Shown here one piece after another: positions 45,413 to 53,733 of a DNA stretch of 64,000 nt. The DNA comes from Avidesulfovibrio sp964369685 (GTDB lineage Bacteria; Desulfobacterota; Desulfovibrionia; Desulfovibrionales; Desulfovibrionaceae): positions 65,978 to 129,977 of the forward strand of contig CAYJFB010000004.1 of the NCBI GenBank assembly GCA_964369685.1, written 5' to 3'. Position numbers and translations under genes: made by a program. Numbering within the stretch: position 1 is the first letter of the stretch; each line of letters begins with the position of its first letter. Below the pieces are notes generated by a model. The model worked only from the letters and a program-made list of their open reading frames with translations. It was not told the origin of the DNA and searched no databases.

Positions 45413-47032
45413 TTATTTTGCTTGTAACAATGTGCGAAGATCTTCTTCAGCGGTGGTAATGGGTTGAATGTGCCATTTGTCCACTAATATTTGCAAAACA
45501 TCCGGAGAAATAAATGAAGGCAAAGATGGGCCAAGGCGTATATTTTTTATACCTAGAGCCAGTAAAGTAAGTAAAATAGATACGGCTTTTTGTTCATACC
45601 AAGACAAAACTAAGGACAAAGGTAAATCATTTACCGAGCAGTCCAAAGCCTCAGCAAGAGCTCGTGCCACTTGTACAGCGGCATATGCGTCATTGCATTG
45701 TCCCAAATCAAGCAAACGAGGAAAAAGTCCCAATGTGCCTAAGTCTTTATCAAAAAATCGGAATTTTCCGCAAGCAAGGGTCAAGATAAGTGTGTCTTTG
45801 GGGCTTTTTTCAACAAATTCCGTATAATAATTACGACCTGGTTTGGCACCGTCACAGCCACCTACAAGGAATATGTGTCGTAAAGCACCACTTTTTATCG
45901 CATCAAGCACGGCCGGTGCCGCGTCAAGCAAGGTTTTGCGCCCAAAGCCCACAGTCACCTGCCCCTTGTCGATATCTTCAGTAAACCCTTCCATGCTTAA
46001 GGCTTTTTCAATGACTTTAGAAAAATCTCCTTGAGGGCAGTGTGCGATAGACGGATAACCTACAGCGCCTGTGGTAAAAATTTTATCTCCATGAGTGCCA
46101 GGATTTTGAATACAATTCGTGGTAAAAAGTACTGCACCGGGGAAATCTGCCATTTCTTTGTGTTGATTTTGCCACGCTGTGCCAAAATGTCCTGCAAAAT
46201 GAGAAAAAGCTTTAAGTTTAGGATAACCATGCGCAGGCAACATTTCTCCGTGGGTGTAAACATATATGTCTTTGCCTTCAGTTTGTTGTAGCAGATGATA
46301 TAAGTCTAACAAATCATGCCCTGAAATCACAATGGCTTTACCTTTTTTATGCCCAAGGGGAACTTGTGTGGGTTCAGGATGCCCAAAATGCTCCGTATTG
46401 CCTTTTTCCAAAAGTTCCATGGCTCGTAAATTGGCGTGACCGCACTCCATGGTAAGGTTTATCCAATCTTGTAAAGATTGTTCTTCTATATGGCCTTGCT
46501 TATCAGGTAAGCCTGCGGTCAAAGCTGTTTTAATGAAGGTATAAACACTTGCATCATGCTGTCCCAAAAGTACGGCATGGTCTGCATAAGCTGCCACGCC
46601 CTTAGTGCCATAAAGCACTATTTGCATTAACGAATTAATGTTCACATCTTCAGACATCGTGTTTACTGACCAGGCATTTTTATGCACATCATCCAAAGCC
46701 GTTTCAATGGCGGTAGCAGTACATTGCGGCGTACAGCCTAACTTTTCAGCAAGTTTTTTGCGTATAATAATACATTCTTCAATACAGCTGTGTAAAGCGG
46801 CATCGTCAAAATTTACGTTGGTCAGGGTTTTGAAAAGTGTTTTAGCTATGAAAGCATCTACCTGAATGTCAACCATCCCTTTATCGTCTGCTTTAAGACT
46901 TGTTTGCGCCAAAAGACGCAAAGCATAGATTAACTTGTCTTGGATTTGCGCTGTAGCAGGCTTTTTTCCGCACACGCCTATTGTTTCACAAGCAATTTCT
47001 TTCGCTCTTTGTTCACATTGATTACAATACAT
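45413..47032 (-). CDS. hcp: Hybrid cluster protein (hydroxylamine/NO reductase)
   Basis: 539 residues from MYCNQCEQRAKEIACETIGVCGKKP; AAGGAG precedes this ATG and the 69-codon upstream extension has no homology. The N-terminal CxxC...C.....C set binds the proximal cluster. The hybrid 4Fe-2S-2O cluster ligands are visible in the C-terminal half (VGGCDGAKPGRNYYTEF, LTLACGKFRF, LGQCNDAYAA). Hcp handles nitric oxide or hydroxylamine in anaerobes. No hcr-type reductase follows. The Crp/Fnr gene 1.5 kb away could be HcpR-like, but no shared site was found. Confidence 0.94.
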   Translation of the reverse strand: MYCNQCEQRAKEIACETIGVCGKKPATAQIQDKLIYALRLLAQTSLKADDKGMVDIQVDAFIAKTLFKTLTNVNFDDAALHSCIEECIIIRKKLAEKLGCTPQCTATAIETALDDVHKNAWSVNTMSEDVNINSLMQIVLYGTKGVAAYADHAVLLGQHDASVYTFIKTALTAGLPDKQGHIEEQSLQDWINLTMECGHANLRAMELLEKGNTEHFGHPEPTQVPLGHKKGKAIVISGHDLLDLYHLLQQTEGKDIYVYTHGEMLPAHGYPKLKAFSHFAGHFGTAWQNQHKEMADFPGAVLFTTNCIQNPGTHGDKIFTTGAVGYPSIAHCPQGDFSKVIEKALSMEGFTEDIDKGQVTVGFGRKTLLDAAPAVLDAIKSGALRHIFLVGGCDGAKPGRNYYTEFVEKSPKDTLILTLACGKFRFFDKDLGTLGLFPRLLDLGQCNDAYAAVQVARALAEALDCSVNDLPLSLVLSWYEQKAVSILLTLLALGIKNIRLGPSLPSFISPDVLQILVDKWHIQPITTAEEDLRTLLQAK

Positions 47033-47433
47033 ATAAAACTCCTTATTTATTATTACATTAATGCATGATAAGAAAAAAATACAACTATTTTCTGTACAAA
47101 ATAATCCAAAAACAGAACACGATGACGCACAAAAAAGGCAGAAAACCGCTTTGCATGCCGTTGGCTTATACATTGAACAACAAACACATCCACCGTTTAT
47201 CTCTATGCGGCACGGAAATAGAAACAGCCCTAGACGCACTTTTTAAAAAAAGTTATATTTATTATGCCTGTGTGTTGGAATTTTTCTTGCGCGCAGTGCG
47301 TTATATGGGATGCGCTTATGAGCTCGGTGTCATGGTGATGTTCATTCTCTGACGGGGTGATCAGGAAAATTCTCTTCGTTGACAGCGGCTATCATATTTT
47401 AGACATTGAAGAGCCTTTTGGGAGGTGAGTATT
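47033..47433. promoter_or_regulatory. Divergent promoter region, hcp and RTX-like gene
   Basis: 401 bases without a credible gene. A TTGACA (47379-47384) upstream of the RTX-like gene has only a weak -10 at 16-17 bases. No HcpR-like palindrome was recognised. Confidence 0.4.
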
Positions 47434-48426
47434 ATGTTGACAACTGTCGGCACAGCCAATAACGATACGCTATATTGTAAACCAAACAGCAACTCTATCG
47501 GTCTAGCAGGAAACGATACCTTCTACACCATAGATACCCCCTACGACATCCATGATGAATTCTATACACTGTATGGCGGCTCAGGAAATGATACATATTT
47601 TGTTTCAGAAACGCCGACGTTCATTTTGGATACATCAGGTTCACAAGATCTATTGTCTTTTGATTTACCGGATACAACATCTTTGTATGTCGTTGACGGA
47701 AAACATCTTCTCATTACAGATTATGATGACGATGACCACATCACAGATGATTGGGTCGGTATTGCTGACGCTTTCGGTAATGGCAAAGTCGAATTCATTT
47801 ACTCGACAGACGAGAACAGATATTATGATTTTGATCAATTTTGGGTTCAAAATCAACAAAATGCCCGGTATGTTTCGTGGTCTTTTTTCGCAGACCAACC
47901 ATGGCTTAATCAAGCTCAAGCGGCACTGCAACTTGAAACACAAAACACCAGCGCAGAAGCTGTGCCTGTCGGCTTTAACGAAGGCTATTATGACAGCCTT
48001 TATGACGATATTTCCGCAGCCATTGATGCTCAATACATTTTAACCGGCGGTGCTCACTACGCAACAACAGGGAAATATGAAGGTCGTAGCCCTAATATTG
48101 CCTATGACCAACATTTTTATCTCACAAACAATCCTGATGTTGCGGCAGCAGTACAGCAAGGTGTGATCACGGGTTATGATCATTTTATATACAATGGTCA
48201 ATATGAAGGTCGCCAAGGAAGTGCTGCCTTTAATGAACAAGCTTATTTACAAGCAAATCAAGATGTTGCCGTAGCAGTACAGCAAGGCTGGATAACCGGT
48301 ACACAACACTTCTTGCTATACGGACAATATGAAGGACGATCACTCGGCAATGTTGCACCTCAATCTATTGATCTTGTCGGTGTAGAAATCCCCGCTCAAG
48401 ACATAGTCCCTCAAGATATAGCATAA
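47434..48426 (+). CDS. RTX-like secreted protein with three C-terminal repeats
   Basis: 330 residues from the ATG at 47434, 8 bases after GGGAGG; the GTG at 47425 overlaps that site. There is no signal peptide. The N-terminal part is Asn/Asp-rich with short calcium-binding-like units (GLAGNDTFY, GGSGNDTYF). From about residue 185 three repeats of about 42 residues follow, of the form Y...NPDVAAAVQQG.ITG..HFI..GQYEGR. This repeat is common in type I-secreted hemolysin-type proteins. The protein is acidic with few Lys. It is probably exported by an unlinked type I system. Function unknown. Confidence 0.8.
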   Translation: MLTTVGTANNDTLYCKPNSNSIGLAGNDTFYTIDTPYDIHDEFYTLYGGSGNDTYFVSETPTFILDTSGSQDLLSFDLPDTTSLYVVDGKHLLITDYDDDDHITDDWVGIADAFGNGKVEFIYSTDENRYYDFDQFWVQNQQNARYVSWSFFADQPWLNQAQAALQLETQNTSAEAVPVGFNEGYYDSLYDDISAAIDAQYILTGGAHYATTGKYEGRSPNIAYDQHFYLTNNPDVAAAVQQGVITGYDHFIYNGQYEGRQGSAAFNEQAYLQANQDVAVAVQQGWITGTQHFLLYGQYEGRSLGNVAPQSIDLVGVEIPAQDIVPQDIA

Positions 48427-48493
48427 GTACGTTTTTTGGGGGGAGGAAAGGGAAGACTCGTTAATTAAAAAACATAAAACAAACTTCATTTTT

Positions 48494-48530
48494 AAGGTGT
48501 TATGTCAATAGAACATAACACCTTTTTCTT
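48494..48530 (+). terminator. Terminator of the RTX-like gene
   Basis: A perfect 12-bp stem AAGGTGTTATGT (48494-48505) / ACATAACACCTT (48513-48524) followed by TTTCTT. Confidence 0.9.
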
Positions 48531-48570
48531 AAGTACTCACCTCTTTAGTCTTTACAAAACAGTAGTGAAT

Positions 48571-49230
48571 TTATTTGATGAGTTTAAACTCTGTTTTATA
48601 GTAATCAATTTTCTTTTCCTGTTTAAGCTTAGCCAATTCTTTGGAAAGAGCGACACGATCTACAGAAAGATAATCTGCCATCTCTTGTCGATTAAAGGGT
48701 ATACTAATGATGTTACTACTTTGGTTATGTGCCTCAAAAGACAAATAGGACAACACTTTATCACGGATACTACGACAGGATAAAAGATATACTTTACTGT
48801 TTAATGAAGCCGCTTTTTGAGCTAATATATAGATAAAATTTTTTCTGATCTGCATACCTATATGCGGCGGCGTGTTAAAATTCAATATTTTTTCTGAACG
48901 AAAGAAAATAACAACCGTTTCATTTTCAACGCTTTCCACGTCAAAAAAGAGCTTTTCATCACAAATGGAATGAGATTCTCCGAAATATTCTCCAGGAGGA
49001 ACGGTTCGTAGAATATTCTTACATCCCAAAAAATTTCTGCTGGCAACGCAAACAGCACCTTGTAAAACAAAGCCCAGTGTATAAACTTTTTCCCCGGCTC
49101 TCCATAATACGGCATTTTTGGGATACGTATACACTTTCGCTCCCAAGTTTCTGCATATCGATTCAATATCAGACTCGGAAATATCTGCAAACAATGGGGA
49201 ATTGCTGAGAATACTGAAGTACTGCTTCAT
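48571..49230 (-). CDS. Crp/Fnr-family transcription regulator
   Basis: 219 residues. An N-terminal cyclic-nucleotide-binding-like barrel (about 10-120, with PPGEYFGESHSICDE) is followed by a winged helix ending FNRQEMADYLSVDRVALSKELAKLKQEKKIDYY (about 178-210). Neither an Fnr N-terminal Cys set nor a clear cAMP pocket is seen, so the signal is unknown. GGAGG precedes the ATG. It is divergent to the catabolic cluster, with a direct repeat at each end of the shared 331-base region, so it is the likely regulator of that cluster. An HcpR-like role for hcp is the alternative. Confidence 0.85.
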   Translation of the reverse strand: MKQYFSILSNSPLFADISESDIESICRNLGAKVYTYPKNAVLWRAGEKVYTLGFVLQGAVCVASRNFLGCKNILRTVPPGEYFGESHSICDEKLFFDVESVENETVVIFFRSEKILNFNTPPHIGMQIRKNFIYILAQKAASLNSKVYLLSCRSIRDKVLSYLSFEAHNQSSNIISIPFNRQEMADYLSVDRVALSKELAKLKQEKKIDYYKTEFKLIK

Positions 49231-49561
49231 GATACTGCGCCTCCGTTATTTTTTACAAATAGAGACAATGTTTCTCTTCTTCTTGTTAAAGGCTGTTAAT
49301 TTATATCATATATGTTTTTTTGTCCGTTGCATTTACTACAGACGCTTTATTTTTTTATTTTTCCTATACTATCAATTGAGTATGAGATTCGTTCAAGCTT
49401 TGCTTGTTTATTGCAAATCATTAAAATAAAAAGTTTTATTTATATGGTTTGCTTTTTTTGTAGTTTATACTGCCCTCGTTGCATTTACTACAGACTTTTT
49501 CTTTCAATTTGATCTAACGTTCTTTTAATGAACAAAAATCATGATTGTGAGGCTATATAAC
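49231..49561. promoter_or_regulatory. Regulator/catabolic-operon divergent region with 19-bp direct repeats
   Basis: No gene is seen. CGTTGCATTTACTACAGAC occurs exactly twice (49325-49343, 49477-49495), one copy near each divergent start. The second copy also forms an inverted repeat TGTAGT (49459-49464) / ACTACA (49487-49492). A TATACT (49466-49471) may be the -10 for the operon. Confidence 0.65.
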
Positions 49562-50758
49562 ATGAGTAATCAAGGTTTGTTAAAAGATGTTGTTGTTTTG
49601 GATTTGTCAAGAGTTTTGGCAGGTCCATATTGTGGGATGCTCCTTGCAGATATGGGAGCAACCGTCATCAAAATTGAAATGCCGGAAAAAGGTGATGATG
49701 CAAGAGGCAACTTTCCCATACTCAACGGAGAGAGCGCCTACTTTATGAACTTAAACAGAAATAAAAAAGGCATTACCCTCAATTTAAAATCCGAAAAAGG
49801 CAAGGAGATTTTTAAAAAACTGGTCGCCAAAAGTGACATAGTCATTGAAAATTATCGCCCGGGTGTGATGGAACGACTGGGGCTCGGTTATGATGATTTG
49901 GTAAAAATTAATGAAGGTATCATTTACGGATCTGTATCAGGTTTTGGACATTACGGGCCGTATAGTCAGCGAGCCGGCTATGACATTATCGGTCAAGCCA
50001 TGAGCGGATTAATGTATACAACAGGTTGGCCAGGCGGTTCACCTACAAGAACAGGTACCGCCATTGCGGATGTCATGGCAGGCGTTTCTTGCGCCACAGG
50101 TATTTTGGCGGCGTACATCAACAAGCTGAAAACAGGCAAGGGCGAAAAGGTCGATGTAGCCTTAGTCGATTCTATGGTTTCTGCTCTTGAAATTATCAAT
50201 ATCATCTATCTGTGTACAGGCAAGACTCCGGAAAGAATCGGTAACCGCTATGAAGCCATTTACCCTTATGATTCTTTTTCCGCCGCAGACGGTGATTTGG
50301 TCATAGGAGCAGGCAATGACAAGCTATTCGGACTGCTCTGCAAGATTATGGAAATGCCCGAATTGTTGGAAGACGAACGATTCACAAAAAATAACAGTAG
50401 AGTTCTTAATCATGCGGCACTGAAACCCATTATTGAAGATTGGCTCAAAGACAAAAAAGCAGAAGATGTCATCAATGCGCTTTTAGAAGCGGGGATTCCC
50501 TCTGCACCGATTAATTCTATTGAGCAGGTCACCAAAGATCCGCACATTGCAGGTGCCAGAGAAATGTTTGTGGATATCGATCATCCAAAAGCCGGTAAAT
50601 TGAAAATGACAGGTAACCATATCAAACTTAAAAACAATAAAATTGATACATTTACACCGTCTCCATTGCTGTCTCAACACACAAAGGAAGTGCTTCGGGA
50701 TTTTCTTGGTATGGATGATGCGGAGATCGACGCCTTAGGTGAAGAAAAAATTTATTAA
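49562..50758 (+). CDS. Class III (CaiB/BaiF) CoA-transferase
   Basis: 398 residues from MSNQGLLKDVVVLDLSRVLAGPYCGMLLADMGATVIKIE, the family's N-terminus; seven upstream codons are ignored. The catalytic Asp is in GTAIADVMAGVSCATGILAA, followed by GKGEKVDVALVDSMV. Enzymes of this class move CoA between two carboxylates through an aspartyl anhydride. In Chloroflexus a class III transferase making citramalyl-CoA works with an HMG-CoA-lyase-like citramalyl-CoA lyase; the same family pair is present here. That suggests activation of citramalate or a similar hydroxydicarboxylate. It is the first gene of the cluster. Confidence 0.88.
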   Translation: MSNQGLLKDVVVLDLSRVLAGPYCGMLLADMGATVIKIEMPEKGDDARGNFPILNGESAYFMNLNRNKKGITLNLKSEKGKEIFKKLVAKSDIVIENYRPGVMERLGLGYDDLVKINEGIIYGSVSGFGHYGPYSQRAGYDIIGQAMSGLMYTTGWPGGSPTRTGTAIADVMAGVSCATGILAAYINKLKTGKGEKVDVALVDSMVSALEIINIIYLCTGKTPERIGNRYEAIYPYDSFSAADGDLVIGAGNDKLFGLLCKIMEMPELLEDERFTKNNSRVLNHAALKPIIEDWLKDKKAEDVINALLEAGIPSAPINSIEQVTKDPHIAGAREMFVDIDHPKAGKLKMTGNHIKLKNNKIDTFTPSPLLSQHTKEVLRDFLGMDDAEIDALGEEKIY

Positions 50759-50763
50759 GTGAA

Positions 50764-50822
50764 TATCTCAAACTCTTTGAGATAATAGATTTTTTATCAT
50801 GTTAAGATAAGAGTTTATCTTA
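50764..50822 (+). terminator. Two hairpins between CoA-transferase and LeuC-like genes
   Basis: TATCTCAAA (50764-50772) / TTTGAGATA (50776-50784) is followed 6 bases later by six T residues. A second stem TAAGATAA (50803-50810) / TTATCTTA (50815-50822) comes next. The first could be a partial terminator that sets the CoA-transferase apart from the downstream genes. Confidence 0.55.
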
Positions 50823-50855
50823 CAGGTACTACACTGTTCCGAGGGGTGATATATC

Positions 50856-52112
50856 ATGGGCATGACCATTACAGAAAAAATTTTGGCGGCAGGTGCGGGA
50901 TTGGAGTCGGTAAAAGCCGGTGATATCTGTACCGTAAAAGTCACAGGCGCGATGATGGATGATATATTGGGTCCCAGGGTGGAGATCGCCGAGAATTTAG
51001 AAAAATTGGGTTGTAAAATCTGGGATACCAATAAAGTCACCGTTATTTCAGATCATTATACACCGCCTGCAAACGCCAAACAAGCAGAGATAGTTAAATT
51101 TACCAGAGATTGGTCAAATACAAACGGCATTGAGCATTATTATGAGTTTGAAGGTCCATGTCATCAGGTGATGATTGACAAAGGCAGAGTTTCACCTGGC
51201 GATATTATTGTGGGTACGGACTCTCATACATGTTCTTACGGTGCCTTGGGAGCTTTTGCCACAGGAATCGGCTCTACAGAGATGTTGGGTGTGCTTGCAA
51301 CCGGCGAGATCTGGTTGAAAGTTCCTCAAACAATCCTTTTTCGCTACTCGGGCAAATTGCAACCCATGGTGATGGCCAAGGATCTTGTGTTACATGCTAT
51401 TGGGCTTGTTGGACACAATGGTGCTACATATCAAGCTATGGAATTTGCAGGAGAAACCTTTGACGACATGATTATGGATGAGCGTATCTGCATTGCCAAC
51501 ATGGCGGTGGAAGCAGGGGCAAAAAACGGTATTATCGCTCCCGATCGTGTCACTGAAGAATTTTTGCTGAAAAATAACATTCATAAAGGGCAACTCTTTC
51601 AAAGCGACTCAGATGCAGAGTACGCACGAACAATTGATTTTAACGTTTTGGATCTTGAGCCGTTGGCGGCGTGTCCTCACGAAGTGGACAATGTTATGCG
51701 GATCAAAAAACTCCATGATATAAAGATTCATCAAGCCTATATCGGTTCATGTACAGGCGGGCGTTACCATGATTTGAAGTTGGCTGCCGAGTTGCTCAAA
51801 GGAAAAAAAATAGCTAAAGGCATTCGGCTTTTGATTTCACCAGCGTCCAAGAAGATCTGGAATGAATGCGCACGCGATGGCATCCTTTCGACGTTATCAG
51901 AGGCAGGAGCCACGATTCTTGCTTCCAGTTGCGGTGCGTGCCTTGGCATTCATTCGGGTGCTATTGGCAAAGGGGAAGTCTGTGTTTCCTCTACAAACAG
52001 AAATTTCATCGGCAGAATGGGAAGCAAAGAAAGCGAAGTCTATCTTGCTTCTCCATTATCTGTGGCGGCGAGTGCTATAACAGGAACGCTCACTGACCCC
52101 AGAACCATATAA
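50856..52112 (+). CDS. LeuC-like hydro-lyase large subunit
   Basis: 418 residues, aconitase superfamily. VGTDSHTCSYGALGAFATGIGSTEM, and the three Fe-S ligands in YIGSCTGGRYHDL and ASSCGACLGIHSG, are intact. Large and small subunits on separate genes, as in isopropylmalate isomerase, dimethylmaleate hydratase (DmdAB) and citraconate hydratases. No leuA or leuB lies nearby, and the neighbours are CoA-transferase, lyase and PrpD/PrpF genes, so a role in catabolism is more likely than leucine synthesis. Hydration of citraconate to citramalate is proposed. GAGGGG precedes the ATG. Confidence 0.85.
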   Translation: MGMTITEKILAAGAGLESVKAGDICTVKVTGAMMDDILGPRVEIAENLEKLGCKIWDTNKVTVISDHYTPPANAKQAEIVKFTRDWSNTNGIEHYYEFEGPCHQVMIDKGRVSPGDIIVGTDSHTCSYGALGAFATGIGSTEMLGVLATGEIWLKVPQTILFRYSGKLQPMVMAKDLVLHAIGLVGHNGATYQAMEFAGETFDDMIMDERICIANMAVEAGAKNGIIAPDRVTEEFLLKNNIHKGQLFQSDSDAEYARTIDFNVLDLEPLAACPHEVDNVMRIKKLHDIKIHQAYIGSCTGGRYHDLKLAAELLKGKKIAKGIRLLISPASKKIWNECARDGILSTLSEAGATILASSCGACLGIHSGAIGKGEVCVSSTNRNFIGRMGSKESEVYLASPLSVAASAITGTLTDPRTI

Positions 52113-52119
52113 AGGGGCA

Positions 52120-52671
52120 ATGATGATGAAAAAAATCTTTACTGCAAGAGCTTTAAAATACAAAGACAACATCAATACAGACATTATCTCTCCGCCTGCC
52201 TATATGGAGTTGTCGGTAAAGGAAGCGGCAAAATATGCAATGAGTGCCATTGATACGAGTTTTGCCGAAAATTGCAGAGAAGGAGATGCCTTCGTTGCAG
52301 AAAACAATCTGGGTTCGGGTTCAAGCCGAGAAACCTCACCTCTAACGCTTAAAGAGCTTGGTATCCACACCATTATCGCAAAATCTTATGCCAGAATATT
52401 CTATCGGAACTGCATTAATGTAGGGCTTTTGGCGTTGGAATGTGCCGAAACAGAGAAAATCTCGATGTTTGATGAACTCAACATTGATTTAGAAAAAAAC
52501 GAAATCACCAATGTAACAACAGGGGAGGTGCTCAAATGCAGTCCCATACCAAATCATTTGTTGGTGTTGATTGAAGCCGGTGGTCTCAAAGCATCGCTGA
52601 TAAGCCGCGCTCACACATCGCTTGACCAAACATCACTTGACCAAGCCACGCTTACAGAGGTGTGTTCATGA
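52120..52671 (+). CDS. LeuD-like hydro-lyase small subunit
   Basis: 183 residues (ATGs at 52120, 52123 and 52126 are all possible). INTDIISPPAYMELS is the substrate-recognition loop, where isopropylmalate isomerases and homoaconitases carry YL-containing motifs; here it reads YMEL. NLGSGSSRETSPLTLK and AKSYARIFYRNCINVGLLALE are typical. The tail (SLISRAHTSLDQTSLDQATLTEVCS) contains one copy of the micro-repeat and a short duplication, and looks added. It overlaps the lyase start (ATGA). Confidence 0.85.
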   Translation: MMMKKIFTARALKYKDNINTDIISPPAYMELSVKEAAKYAMSAIDTSFAENCREGDAFVAENNLGSGSSRETSPLTLKELGIHTIIAKSYARIFYRNCINVGLLALECAETEKISMFDELNIDLEKNEITNVTTGEVLKCSPIPNHLLVLIEAGGLKASLISRAHTSLDQTSLDQATLTEVCS

Positions 52672-53645
52672 ACAATCATTCAGAACAAAGCCGCGCTGGC
52701 ATCGTCAGCAGTGTTGCTCACCGTAAAAAGGTATCGGTACAAGAGGTGGGTCCAAGAGACGGTTTTCAAAATCTTTCGGAGTTTATTGAAACGTCGGAAA
52801 AAATAAAGTACATTGAAGGGCTTATCGACGCAGGGGTACAGGACATACAAATCACGTCTTTTGTCAATCCCAAAGCTATACCGCAGATGAAAGATGCAAA
52901 GGAAGTCGCTCTTTATTGCACAGAAAAGTATCCGCAGCTTCATCCTAAGCAATGTTTTTTTGCATTGGTTCCAAACCTTCGCGGTGCGGTAACGGCGATT
53001 GAATGCGGTATAAAGAAGCTTTCTTTTGTCATTTCGTTGAGTGTTTCGCACAACCAAGCCAACCTCAAGAAGACCCATGAGGAGTCTTTGCAAGAGCTTG
53101 GTAACATTCTGACTCAATTGTCATCTGTACAGATGTTCTCCATCTGTGTGGATATAGCAACGGCGTTTGGTTGTCCTTTCGAAGGTATTCCTCAAGAGGG
53201 TGTATTGCTTTCTTTTATTGAGAAGATATACGCCATGGGCATTCGGGAATTTTGCCTTTGTGATACTGTCGGACTGGCAACACCAAATGTCGTGCGAGAG
53301 CAGATCCGGGCAGTACGAGAAACGTTTAACGACATCACACTGGGTGTGCATATCCACGATACGAGAGGTATGGGGCTTGTCAATACCCTTGCCGCCATAG
53401 AAGAAGAGGCAGACTTTGTACAATCTGCTTTGGGTGGACTTGGCGGTTGCCCATTTGCCCCGGGGGCTTCGGGTAACACCTCCAGTGAGGATTTGGTGTA
53501 TATGCTTGAAAATATGGGCTACGACACAGGCATTGACATAACGAAGCTGACCGCGCTTGCAAAAAACTTACAGGCAAATGTACAAGGCAGCTACAGCGGT
53601 CATCTCATTCATATTGATTCTTTGTGTACGGTATCACAGGCATAA
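52668..53645 (+). CDS. HMG-CoA-lyase-like acyl-CoA lyase
   Basis: 325 residues from the ATG at 52668, which overlaps the previous stop and follows GAGGTG. A TIM-barrel of the DRE-TIM family: EVGPRDGFQN (metal and catalytic Arg), TSFVNPKAIPQM, CDTVGLATPN, HIHDTRGMGLVN (metal His pair) and the mobile-loop Cys in GLGGCPFAPGASGNTSSEDLVYML. The usual SE.F region reads LSVSHNQAN, so the substrate may differ from HMG-CoA. Given the CoA-transferase, cleavage of citramalyl-CoA to acetyl-CoA and pyruvate is proposed. The first 25 residues include a micro-repeat copy. Confidence 0.85.
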   Translation: MNNHSEQSRAGIVSSVAHRKKVSVQEVGPRDGFQNLSEFIETSEKIKYIEGLIDAGVQDIQITSFVNPKAIPQMKDAKEVALYCTEKYPQLHPKQCFFALVPNLRGAVTAIECGIKKLSFVISLSVSHNQANLKKTHEESLQELGNILTQLSSVQMFSICVDIATAFGCPFEGIPQEGVLLSFIEKIYAMGIREFCLCDTVGLATPNVVREQIRAVRETFNDITLGVHIHDTRGMGLVNTLAAIEEEADFVQSALGGLGGCPFAPGASGNTSSEDLVYMLENMGYDTGIDITKLTALAKNLQANVQGSYSGHLIHIDSLCTVSQA

Positions 53646-53733
53646 CAGGTAATACCTGTTCCAGCAATATAAACGCATAACAAAGAGGCACTGCTGCGAG
53701 GCACTGCCTCCTCGCAAAGGAAGGAACAACAGT

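Noticed and set aside
48436..48460. G-rich stretch after the RTX-like gene as another copy of the G-tract hairpin
   Set aside because: There is no complementary C-tract.
45413..49230. The Crp/Fnr gene as a proven HcpR for hcp
   Set aside because: No common palindrome was found before hcp and near the regulator; the regulator faces the catabolic operon instead.
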